From contig NC_083341.1 in assembly GCF_019175385.1 (NCBI RefSeq), forward strand, positions 88,748,321 through 88,812,320: DNA of 64,000 bases. Direction: 5' to 3'. The notes below the pieces were generated by a model. It made no database searches and was not told the origin of the DNA. It saw only the letters and a list, made by a program, of their open reading frames with translations. Numbering within the stretch: the stretch's first letter is position 1; every line of letters starts with the position of its first letter. Of the stretch, positions 45,243-56,564 are shown one piece after another. This stretch comes from Lycium barbarum. Its lineage: Eukaryota > Streptophyta > Magnoliopsida > Solanales > Solanaceae. The position numbers and the translations under genes are program-made.

Positions 45243-45808
45243 TTACTATGTCATTATTCATAACTTACATACTCGATACATTACTCGTACTGACGTCCTT
45301 TCTTTTATGGACACTGCATTCATGCTCGCAGGATCAGGTAGCCATCCAAGCGAGCAAGACCAGTAGAATCTCTCTTCCGTCTCAACCAGTACGCTCCATT
45401 GGTTCGGAGCTACAACCCTTTTTGGTATGCTATTCTGTTATGTACATATATGGGTACGACAGGGCCTTGTCCTATCCTTTCTACAGTTTGTACTCCATAA
45501 AGGTCTGTAGACAATGATATGTAGTCGTGATGTTATGTAGCCTCGTCGGCATTTATTTTGTTGTATAGTATATATGTGGTGGCCAAATCGGCTCGCGCTG
45601 TTACTCTCAGTGTTTACATTTATATGTATGTGTTGGTCGTGAGTTCCAGGTGCAGTGTCTCGTATGTTGATTGTTCGAGAGATAGTACAACTCAGTTACA
45701 GATTGTGTATGGGCCCAGGATAGTCAATGAGTAGTAAATACAAGCATAGGAGTGCTTGGCCACTAGTGGTCGAGCACTTGTTACGGCCCATCAGTTTGGG
45801 TCGTGACA
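45243..45808 (+). mobile_element. Element A 3' LTR, second part
   Basis: Matches about 7504-8006 of the 5' LTR, with some extra sequence near 45350-45415, and ends GTGACA. CTCTC follows (45809-45813), the TSD of A. Confidence 0.92.
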
Positions 45809-45813
45809 CTCTC
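45809..45813. repeat. Target-site duplication of element A (right)
   Basis: CTCTC, identical to 5548-5552. Confidence 0.92.
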
Positions 45814-48800
45814 GTGCGACTCTATTCAAACTGTTATCTAGTCGATTTCAATTGGTATCTGAACTTTCTTATCTTAATCACTCACGGAGGGTGGACAGTC
45901 ATCCTTAAATTCTTGTGCGAACGGTTGATCTATGATGTGTTGTGGAATGGTACGAGATATGTTATCCTGATTTGGATGCGTGATCCAGTTCAATCTTTAG
46001 TTATGTCCTGAGGATTCGATTGTGTGGAGTCGTGATTAGACTTGTTTATTGTGGGGGTTAATGTGAAATTGGAAAGATAGTTTAGAGGATTACATGATGT
46101 CCATGTTTCAGTGTTGGGTTGCTCGGAAGTGACAAGTTCATTGATGGCTTAACAATAGTGGGTTGCTCGATGGTATGATCGGTTGACTTTAGCTTTGTAA
46201 AGGCTTTATGATTGTGTGCGTGACACTGGTGAACCAATGGCAGGTCAATGATTCAGTAGCGGTAGGGTATTAGACGTTAGTATGTGAGAACAAGTGTAAG
46301 TTCGGTGATGACCATTGAATGTGGGCAACGTATTATGATCGTAGGTAATAAAGAAAAAAAGTTGACAATAAGGAGTGATACTTCATAGAATATCTTAGAC
46401 ATGAGTACCTTTTGAGAGATTGGGAAGGGAAAAATTGGTATCTGACATGGTTGTCAGGATAAGGTTGCGATTATTAGAAATGACTTCAATTATGGGCGTA
46501 TGCGATGCATTAATGACTTGAGGATTTACTGGTTGCTATACTTAGATTTGAGGAGAAATATGGATTTTGGTTTGGTGGTTTGTTTCGCTTAGACGAATGA
46601 TTAATTTAAAGGATCGAGTGGAATTGAGTATTGTTGGTCGGTAGTTATAAGAGATTTGAAATGAAATATGGGAACTGAAGGATTGCGATAAGGCATCTTG
46701 CTATCTGGTTCAGATAATTAAGGTTCGTACGACTTGAGGTGACGTAATATGGGTACTTAAGTCGTGTTGGATTGCGGGAACAATATATCATGATGTACAG
46801 TAAAATGTGTGACCTATGAGGTTGGTTGGTGTCTATGAGGTTAAGGGCGGAAAGGGAATTGTTGAAGTACGATTTAGTGATATGGGAGTGTGGTTGTGAT
46901 TGGACAGTGTAGAGTGGGCTTAAGAGTTTATGGATGGGTTGTATTGTATGTCCGATTATGTCATAGACTAATAGAGATTAGTGGTGGACTAAGGTTGGGA
47001 ACCTTGTATTCATTGTGTAAAAAAATTGTCTAGATCCCCTACTAGTGGTGTTATTACTCGGCTTAGATCATTGAATAAAAAGGGATAGTTGTGCAAGTTG
47101 ATTGAGGTATTCAGCTTCGATATTTAAGGTGATTCTTCGAGGACTAGTAGCGTTAAGGATTTGAGTAGGGGATTGGTAAACCTGGGTGCTTGAAATGATG
47201 GAATAGACGATGATGGGTTAATTGAGTTAAGTTAGATATACATTTTGAAAATTGAGTAAGGCAATTCGGGCAAGGACGATTCAGTGGGATATCAGTGAGA
47301 CTGTGCGATATGCTGGATTTAGAGTGTGTTCAAGTTCTAGTTGTAAGCGTAAGGAAACTATAATGTGCAGAGTGTGTGGTATGATCCTATCTCCAGGATT
47401 AATTCAGCTAGTTGCAAGATTTATGATTATGTGGTATTCGATGGAGTGGATTCGAGGATTGGTTACGGTGTCGATGATCGTGAAGTAATTAGAAAATTGG
47501 TAATTGACGAGTCAATAAAAGGTATAAATGATTGCGAATCGATAAGAAAAAGGTACATCTTAGGGATTTCTTGGGTCAGTATGGCTTGTGGTGTAGTCTT
47601 CTTGTATTTTCCAATTTAGATGTGTCAGGTTGCGAGAGCTTAAGAAGGAAATCTACAGGGATGGACTATGTGATATGACAGAGTTCCTTGAAGTTCTTGA
47701 TTGGCGACTAGTGAGAAGCATATTTCAGTGAACCAACTTGTTGAGGTTTATAAAAAGTATCTTGGTGGTACACCATTGGATAAGTTTAGTGATCTTCTAC
47801 AGTGGATGAGTTAGCATGCTTTAAGAGAGAAGATTGTGGAATCCCTATCATGTGAGGACTAGTGTTATGTTTTCGAGGTGAGACCCTACTCGTTGTAATA
47901 TTTTATGTTGCAAGTAGTATTGATTGGACAGTTGGATAAGCGTTTTTGGTTATTAAAGACTTGGGAGTGATTCTGTAAGATTTAGAGCCGCAGTGTAAGA
48001 CTGGATACTTTCAGAGAATTTTCAAGCATATCGAGGTGACACTATGAGAGGTTCGATGGTTATATAATTACTATATCAGGCTTTAGGTTTTGTGTTACAA
48101 TGTTCGGGTTTGTATCGGATTTGCGTATCGGGTCAAGATTGAGAAACACGAGGATTGCAATCGTAAGGTATAGCTCTTCGGTACTAAGTTGATAGCTCAA
48201 ATAGGACTCAACTTGTGGAGTCGAAAGTGATAGACGTGATTTTTTATGCGTGAGAAAAAAATGAGAATTGACCGCCACAGAGGTACAATAGGACTGTGAT
48301 TGGTTTCGAAAATTCGGAGCCAGTTCAAACGACTCTTGGTGATATTCGAAAGTTGTGCATTCATTCTGGGTCAGCATGGTTCGATTTAGGCTTAATGGTC
48401 TATGGTTATATTTCAAGGAATATATTTAAAGATTCGATGCGTTTCGGCTCAGATTTGAGGTATGACAGATTTATCTAGTCTTGTCAGGGTATGACAGATT
48501 TACCTAGCCTTTTCAGGGTTTCCAAGTGGATTTGATGATATTTTCTAAGAATAGTTACTTGGACAGAATAATGGTTTTCAATGATCTTTGTACAAATTTA
48601 AGGAGGAACGGTTGTGCGAGAGGACTTTATAGTGATCAGTTGGGTTCCGAAGGATATTGCTCGGCGAGGTAGTCAGTGGTATAGTTCCTGTATTGTGATT
48701 TGAAGATTTAAGAAAACTTGAAACTAGCCAAGTTGGCTGTCAGTAAGATCATTTTTGATGGAATTGCGTAAGGATCTCAAATGAATCAAGGATTCTTTCT

Positions 48801-49447
48801 TTCGAGAGTAAGTTATGGTTTCAGAATTTTGGTATGTGTGTTCATATGTTCCTAAGGAATCATGGTACGAGTAACGGCCTTAAAATGTGGGAAAAGGAGT
48901 TAGCGGAATCAGAGTATTTTATTGGTTTAGAACGGGCTATTGTTTGTGACCATGTTCAGAGGATTGCACTAGTTTGGGAAAGTGTTTGTGGGGCCTATTA
49001 ATCGCGTTTAGAGTTGCGGTTTTATCAAATCAGAGAATTTGAGTAAAGCAATTCGTTTATTCGAGCATCAGTTGTGAGGGAAATTTGAATATGAAGATAT
49101 AAGAATTGGAGGTTGAGCTAAGTTTAGAGAGTTGTAACTAGAAAGTGAGCCCAAGGTGCATTGGCCTGTCTGAGATTATCCGTTGTATTGATCTTGTGTT
49201 TTGTGAGTTAGATGTTCACCAGGTCTGTTAGGTGCTCGTCTGATCTTTCAAGTATCTACGATGAGGAAGTGCCATTCTGATGGTTCCTATATCATTTGTT
49301 GGGATTTAGTTTTGTTCAACAGAATCTTCCCTATCAGAAGAAACCCGATATGTGTTCGAGATATCCTAGGTTGTTGCGGGCTGAGGTATCTTTCCCCGTT
49401 CCCTTCCTTGTCGCTCAAGGACGAGCAATTTTTTAATTGGTATCTGA
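45814..49447 (+). other. Element D internal non-coding region
   Basis: About 3.6 kb, G/T-rich on the plus strand, with no reading frame over about 95 codons and no gag or pol similarity. It continues from the D leader at 5552 across element A. Near its end GCTCA-AGGA-CGAGC (49413-49426) occupies the place of the pre-PPT hairpin of the other elements. No convincing polypurine tract follows, only a T-rich stretch. Confidence 0.75.
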
Positions 49448-51464
49448 TGTAATGACCCGATTAGTCGTTATAGTCCTTTTAGCTCTCTTTGACCTTTCCC
49501 CAAGTTTGTTAGCTCACTTTTGACCCGAGCAGACCATTGACACATTTCCCAAGTGTCCGGATTTGATTTGGGTGACTTTTGGGAAATTTGGCTTTAAGCA
49601 AAAAAGAGTTGACTCAAGGTTTACTTTTAGGTAAACGGACCTTTTTCAAAAATTCGTCTATTTAGAGAGGTCTGGATGGTCATTTAGAACTTGTGCGCAT
49701 ATCTGGTTCGGTTCCCAATGCACTCGGGTGCATTCTGGGACTTAAGTTGGGAAGTTGGAATTGAGGTATCGGGGGTTGACTCAGCCAACGAGACCTCCGC
49801 TGGGAATTTCGAGGCCATAAGTGCTGTCATAGCATGTTTTTATATGTGTCTGTGTATGTGGTTTGTGAGCAGATGGCCTCGGGTATTAGTCGGAATTTCT
49901 AGATTGAGATTGTGTTTATTCGGGGAAATCTGGTTCTGGTGCTCGCTATAGCGGTACCACTATAGTGGATGCCTGGCTGCAGAAGCGACTAAGGGCATTT
50001 GTGAGTGGACCATCTTGGCGGTCTGAGTGGCCATCGAGGTGGGACCACTGCAGCGGTCCCGATGCCGCAGAAGCGGTATTAGCTGAGTCAGAGGCCTTTT
50101 AATATGTTAAAACCCTTAGACATTAAGTCATTTTCTATACTCGTTCTTAAGGCTTAAGGAGCCGATTTTGGAGGGTTTTCACTGATTTCTTCTCTAAGGT
50201 AACAATCTTATCTCTAAATCATTAAGGTAACAATCTTTTCTCTAAATCATTCATTAGCTTTTCCTTATCAATAACCCATGCCTAGATTTCTCTTAAATGG
50301 TTAGAGCACGGGGGGTTTTGTGGGTTTTCTTTTCATATATCTTATGATGATAAAACCTTTTATATCTGGTGAATTTAGCATGAGTTAGCCTAATATTGAT
50401 GGGTATTAGCTATTGTAACTTGAGTCTTAAATTTCCAAAGCTTAATTTGTGAATTTAAAGTTAGGGTTTATATCCAAATTTGGGGGTTTTGCATAGAATC
50501 CGAAATTGAGTGAATTGTTGATTATTCTAGCTTGCTATTGATGGGACTTGATTACCAAGAGGCTTAATTTCATGTTGGGACCTTTAGATTCCAAATTTTA
50601 CCTTTCTAGTTCATACACCCTATTCCATAGGTTGGGGATTTGGATCGTCAATAGAAGTAGGGTTCGTTTGATGTTCTTTTTTATTCTAGTTCCATAATTC
50701 AAATATTCTTAGACTTTCTTGATCTCGAGGCTGAAAGGAAAAGAAAGGCTAAGGTGTGATTGTAAGTGATATTGTTGTTCGTCCTTCCATGTAGGTTACG
50801 GTTTACCCTATGGTGAGGCTTTATTTAACGAAGCATATATTTAGACGAAATTGTCAGAGAAAGCATGTAAACCTTCGGGTATGAAGTTGGGTTGGATATT
50901 GTCTTAGGTTGGGCCCTGTTGTGTGACTTCAGGTTAGCCACACCATTGTGTTATGATTTATCTTGTTCTATTGTTGTTGGCTTGATGCAACATTGAGATA
51001 GTAGATATTTGAGACTATTGATACATCTGGATCATGATATTGAAGTATCTTACTTGTTGACGTTTGATTCGAGGATAGTGTTCTATATGGCTTGTGTAGC
51101 CTTTTCATGATATTGTAGTATCTTACTTGTTGATGTTTGATACAAGAATAGTGTTCTATATGGCTTGTGTAGCCTTTTCATGATATTGTTGGCGTACCCA
51201 TGCGTAGTACTTGTGATATTGACTTGATTATTGATATTGAACTCATACATTACACGCATTCTCATCCTTCTTGATATACTATTGATACATTGATGATACT
51301 TAAGGAAACACTATTATGAGCTGGGCTCAGGTAGATGAGAGTGACGTGAGGACCGATATCCAATGGTTATCCCGGAATCGAGGTTGTGTGTAGCGATTGC
51401 CGAGGTTTTTGCCAAAATCGTGAGGTAGTGATTGATGAGGTTTGTGCCGGAGCCGTGAGCTGCA

Positions 51465-54400
51465 TGTCACGACCCAACCCCGTAGGCCGCGACTAGTTCC
51501 CGACATGGACACTCGTACATATTTACAAACCAAATTTCACTTGCGTTTACATATTATGAATCTCGTGCATACATAATCATATACATACCATTTAATTCGT
51601 TACTTACTATAACATGTAAGTCGATTAAGTTACGCAGTGTAGGAGAAAACCGGACACAACCAATTAAACAACACTAACAAACACGACCCATGACCCACAT
51701 ACATGTCTACAGGCATCTAATACAGACAATAGAATCATATGACGGGACAGGGCCCCGTCGTACCCAAAATAGTCATAAACATAAAAATATGTACAACAGA
51801 AGGGTTTGTACCAAAAGTGTGGGCTCCGAATCAAAGGAGCGCTCCAAACAGCAGAATGTACACCCTAGGCTGGCGGATCACCTCTATAAACGTCTGTACC
51901 TGCGGGCATGAAACGCAGCCCCCGAAGAAAGGGGGTCAGTACGGAATATGTACTGAGTATGTAAGGCATGAAATATAGAAAGCAGAACCACAATCGAATA
52001 TCCTGTACCAGAGTAAGAACACCAAAACATTTACCTTCCAGACACAAATCATATACTCCACTATCGTATGTCAAAGGAAGTACAGAAGATAAGTGAGTCA
52101 TCCAGAGTGCCCAAAGAACATACTTTCCGAACACGGATCATGCATGTCAGAATCATATATCATGTATGCATATGTATCAAATAACGTGCCCCGGCCCTCC
52201 ATTAAGGGACGCGGTGGATGAGATCATATATATATCAATGTCGTGTATCAAATATGCAAGTAACGTGCCCCAGCCCTCGGTGAGGGACGCGGTGAATCAG
52301 GTATCATATATGCATGTAACGTGCCCCGGCCCTCGGTGAGGGATGCGGTGAATCATATGTCATGTACCATATATGCATGTAACGTGCCCCGGCCCTCGGT
52401 GAGGGACGCGGTGAATCATATGTCATAGATGCCAATATCACATATCATGTATGCATGTAACGTGCCCCGACCCTCTTTTGCGGAACGCGGTGAATAAAAT
52501 CATCATATGCCATCCTGGCCACCGCCCGTCATCATATCATAAATATAACGTGCCCCGATCCGCAAGTGAGAGGGACGCGGTGAACAATGCAGAGGAGTAC
52601 GCACGAGGACATATCCTGGCCCGGGCTCAGTGAAATCCAAATCAAAGCTTGCACGAACAGAGTAGTGCGAAACCATATGCACACAAATGAAGACCCGAGA
52701 TACAAACATACTTATATGCAAACATACTATCGACATCTGGAGGTCCAGAAACAAGTGTCGGGTCGATCGGAATTAGTATACGAAAGTTACGAGCGTTTGA
52801 AGTACAGAACGCTCCATAAATGTTTCAGAAGCCATTCTTTTGGAAAACTGAAGTAATAGTCATATCAGGTATCTTTCGAATGACGTATAGATCAAATCAA
52901 ATATAACTTGGATTCATACGTACATATCAAAGCATATCAAGACATTAATTATATCACTTGTCCTTTAATGCCAACTAAAAAATATATCGAATAGGTCTTT
53001 GGATATCATGCCGACGCCATATTTCATATATGTATACATACAACAGATTCATGCACGCATACTCGTAAAATATCGTACATGGTATTGCTGCGGAACGTGC
53101 AACCCGATCCATAGATATAACATATTCGTGCCGAGGAACGCTCGGCCCGATCCGAGACTAGATGCAAAGTTCAAACATTAGTACACATAGAATCATTTTA
53201 AAGACATGAATTCTTATACTTAACTTATTATCCACTTATGCAATAATCTTAACCATATTACGTGCATTCGTATCATTAAGCCAATAGGGATCGTAGACAA
53301 GCTAGGAACTTATAAAATAGAGCTTCGGGATCATGAACACGTATCGAAACCATATGAAGCAGCTTACGGAGGTCAAAGAAATTAACCACTCTAATGGTTC
53401 TAAGAACGGGAATTTCTTTTGAGAACATACGTATGCATAATTTGTTCACTTCATAGAGATCATGCCTTAAGAAAGAAAGGTGAGCCTTACATACCTTGCC
53501 CGCTTTCTACACGAATCCAGATTTAAGTCCTTGGCTCTACAAGATCTACAACAACATTAATGCGCACCAAACATTATGTACAAACACTTAAAAATTCAAT
53601 TCCAACCAACACCTTATTTCTATAGAAATTTCGGCAGCATTTCCCCTGTAAATACGCCATCCCCGAGAATTCAACTCGGCCAGAAATACAACAACAAATC
53701 CGAGAATTTAACTCGGCCAAAATATCAACAACAATACCAACGATTACTCCAATAATATCAACAATTAATTTAAGACATATTCTAACATTAGTAATCTTCC
53801 TTTTTACATAATGCAACAACTTCTTTTCTAACTTCACACTTCCAACCCAACATCAACGTTTTCATATTCATTTACTAATTCAAGACCATTCAAATACAAT
53901 TCGGAAGCATTTCACATTATTCTACAAAATATACAAACGTTCCACCAAAACCATAATCCATCCGAAACTTCTACAAATGCAACGAAACGACCAAGTCGCA
54001 TTGTCTTCTTCCAAATTCATTAACAACAACGATAATTCACATTTTAGAACTCTACTTCCATAATTACATAAAACCTATATTAAAAACACATAATTTCCCA
54101 TAACAACTTACAACCAATTTTAATGCCGACTCGAATCGTTAAACCTTTATTTACGTCATAAATGCCACAACGACACAACTAACAAACTAAATGAACTTTA
54201 ATTCACCTTCCGGCCATGCACACAACAACACTCACACACACGGCCAAGACACAACGACACTCACACACACGGCCATGCACACACACATCACAATTCCATA
54301 ATTCTCATTCAATTCTAATCATTATAACTTATCCACTTCTTCCATAACATAAAAGATAAAATTCTTACCTTTTTCTTCAAAATTCCACTTGCTGCAAAAC

Positions 54401-54922
54401 GTAGTTTTCTCGCTTAACTAATTCTACCACGTTGGAGAGCGTCTTGAACTTGATAAGAATTCACGAAGGAAGAGATTTTAGGATCAAAGTTGAAGGACTT
54501 GGAATTTTTTTTTCTTTCTATAGCTTCGGCCGAATGGCCCTTGTAGCTTACTCTTTTTTTTTTTTGATTTCTTGAAACTTCTAATTGAAGATGACTATGG
54601 CCCCTTTTATTTATTTATCACATGACCTTAATTAATTCATGGGCTTGGACTATTTTTCATGGACCATGGCCGGCCAAGCCCTTAAATTGGGCCTCTAATT
54701 TCTCTTATTTTTTTTAGCCCAACTAGCTATGGATCATATTTTTGTAATTCACGAGACCAATTTCTGAAATTCCAATTTTGCCCTTAACCTTCCTCGATAT
54801 TTCCGCGTCAATATTTTTTCATGAAAAACATATATATATTAACTAAAATCAAAATGTGGCCTTATTCCTTACAAGTCACATTTATTTCGAAATTTCGAAT
54901 ATGCAAAATACAGGATATAACA
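51465..54922 (-). mobile_element. I: solo LTR with internal hairpin repeats
   Basis: This 3458-bp minus-strand LTR starts TGTCACGACCCAACCCC and ends AGGATATAACA, with TSD CTGCA on both sides (51460-51464 and 54923-54927). It is related to C and H. It includes the hairpin module (51919-51955), six copies of a GTGCCCC..GGACGCGG unit (52183-52590) and a donor-like AAG/GTAAGA on the minus strand near 54366. There is no internal region, so it is a solo LTR. Confidence 0.94.
52183..52590 (-). repeat. Six degenerate tandem units with internal hairpin
   Basis: Units beginning AACGTGCCCC start at 52183, 52262, 52318, 52381, 52459 and 52547, so spacing is 56-88 bp. Three adjacent units contain CCCTC-GGT-GAGGG, a 5-bp hairpin. 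The outer units have changed arms (CCCT..AGGG in the first). Confidence 0.85.
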
Positions 54923-55724
54923 CTGCATGGACTTCGCGAGTCCCCCATGGGTTTTGCTATCGAGACGTGCAGATTTCCATTAGGAGTACATGTGTACAAA
55001 ACATTGCATTACATTCACATTCCATACATTATAGAATTGCATTACAATATGTCTTCTATTGATATTCTTGTGATGTACTCGTGTTATTCGGGTTCTGTCT
55101 GTGTAATTGGAGCTTGGCACAATTGGGTTTAGATGCTAAACTTAAGCGATGACGTGTACTTGGATTCTAGCTTGTGTTTGACTTATACCTTGATTGATTA
55201 CCTGCTTATCTTACTTTTAATGAGTTGATATGTGTAAGCTAAACTTAGTCGGTCTATGATACCTACCAGTCCTTGTTGTTTGTACTGACCTGCACTTGCT
55301 GCATTCTTTTATGAATACAAAGTTCTAGGTAAGGTCGACCTCTGATTCTTGTGGCTGATTGCGGTGCGGGAGTTACTGCTGAGAGTCTTACAGGGTGAGC
55401 ACAAGGACGTCCGCGCCTTGGAGATTCTTTCCTTATTTTATGTCTTATTTCATAGTCTGAGACATATTCAGACTTTTGATGTATTATTGAGATTTCCAGA
55501 CTCATAGATGTTAGCTAGTTGCTCTTGTATGATTAGACAGATTTCTGGGGTGGTTTGATGTACTTCCGCATATTCTATCTATTATTATGTCAAACTTACG
55601 TATTTCTATTTCTTTCGCTTATTTACTTGTTGTTTTATGTAATTGAGATTTTTGGGATAAGGGTTCGCCTACCAAGGTGGCAAAGGTAGGTGCCCGCACG
55701 ACTTAGCTAAATTGTGTCGTGACA

Positions 55725-55836
55725 TATCCAAACACCTCGAGAAGTGTGTCAACGGTTCTCTTGGGTAAAATTTGAGCTCAACAAGCTCAGGAAAGGGTTA
55801 ACAGTACCGAAAAGACTATAACGACCAAACAGGTCG
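55725..55836 (-). mobile_element. J1: start of a minus-strand LTR cut by element D
   Basis: Read on the minus strand this resembles the beginning of the D LTR (CGACC..GGTCGTTATAGTC, then TTGACACA). It stops where D ends, so D probably inserted into it. It includes most of a perfect inverted repeat (55814-55844). Confidence 0.5.
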
Positions 55837-55844
55837 TTATAGTC
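55814..55844. repeat. Perfect 13-bp inverted repeat with 5-bp spacer
   Basis: GACTATAACGACC (55814-55826), AAACA, GGTCGTTATAGTC (55832-55844). It spans the boundary of J1 and J2. Confidence 0.95.
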
Positions 55845-56564
55845 TGCGATTAGTCCAAATACAAAACAGTCATAATAACAGCTAAACTCACATAACAAAT
55901 AGATTTTCAAGATAAGGCAAAACAGTACCAATAATCACCACAACAATATAGAATAATGGATGAATGATATGCAAATACAATGTAAGGCCTTTGTTTCGAC
56001 TTTCCAATAGACGCACGTTCGAATATTAATGAATCATGACCCATGGGGGGCTCATGATGCCCATATATCACCGCTCCGATAATTTCCTCAAATAACGGCC
56101 TCAATAATATCATATCTCAATAACCTATCTTATAGCTAACCAGGCTCAAGTACCAATAAAACATGGCAAAACATCATCACTCGTCCGGAACAAGATCCCA
56201 TTGGACTCACAATCATATCCTCGAATCGTATGCATGGATACATGAAATGCATAAATATGGCATGCATCAATTCAAGAACAAGTACAAGAGTATGAAATCC
56301 ATTCTTATGTTCTCAATATCATAAAGGCTTTACTTTCTTTCAATTCAATAAGGATGTATGAGTGATATGCATGCACAATAGTCAAGACAGGCAACAATAA
56401 TAAGAGACGTAAAGTACGAGCATCAGACCCCAATCAAGGATCCTAACGGATCGTACAATTCTAGTAGCTAGCGCTCAAATCATGGCATTCAGACCAACTA
56501 TATAATTGAAATAGCACAAATACCCATAACATTAAGACCAGTATCCGATACTAGTGCTCTTCAC

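Larger units (their letters stand above)
5553..45808 (+). mobile_element. Element A: non-autonomous Tekay-like LTR retrotransposon with 5S rRNA block
   Basis: The 5' LTR is 5553-8006 and the right LTR is 36327-37936 plus 45243-45808. The TSD CTCTC is seen at 5548-5552 and 45809-45813. After removal of nested element B, the internal region is 8007-11889 plus 35782-36326. It has a primer site, a leader hairpin, one 150-codon reading frame, a 5S-like block and a polypurine tract, but no protease, RT or integrase trace. The LTRs differ at roughly 4% of positions in the two stretches I compared. A is nested in D and is host to B, F and E. Confidence 0.92.
4943..55724 (+). mobile_element. Element D: outermost non-autonomous LTR retrotransposon
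   Basis: D is defined by matching LTR ends. The sequence at 4943-5409 aligns with 55258-55724 over 467 bp, and both end in GTGACA. The left copy is followed by a primer-binding site. Its internal region is 5410-5552 plus 45814-49447, split by element A, and has no gag or pol. The complete LTR is 49448-55724 minus the solo LTR I and its TSD copy, about 2.8 kb. This matches the concept of a large retrotransposon derivative mobilised in trans. The left LTR is truncated, so the TSD of D cannot be checked. Confidence 0.8.
49448..55724 (+). mobile_element. Element D 3' LTR, interrupted by solo LTR I
   Basis: It starts TGTAATGACCCG and ends GTCGTGACA. Without I and its TSD copy (51465-54927) it is about 2.81 kb. 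It contains a cluster of CACTATAGTGG and CTGCAGCGGT palindromes (about 49952-50090), followed by a TATA-like TTTTAATATG (about 50097). A repeated block at about 51044-51185 carries two copies of a TCTTACTTGTTGA..GCTTGTGTAGCC unit of about 77 bp. Confidence 0.85.

Noticed and set aside
45814..49447. Possible host gene in the 3.6 kb between element A and the D right LTR
   Set aside because: No frame over about 95 codons and no recognisable exon pattern. The stretch is bounded by D leader and D LTR and fits the interior of D.
52183..52590. CRISPR-like look of spaced repeats
   Set aside because: Units and spacers are both related and degenerate, the context is a plant LTR, and no cas-like genes exist. 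It is a tandem minisatellite.
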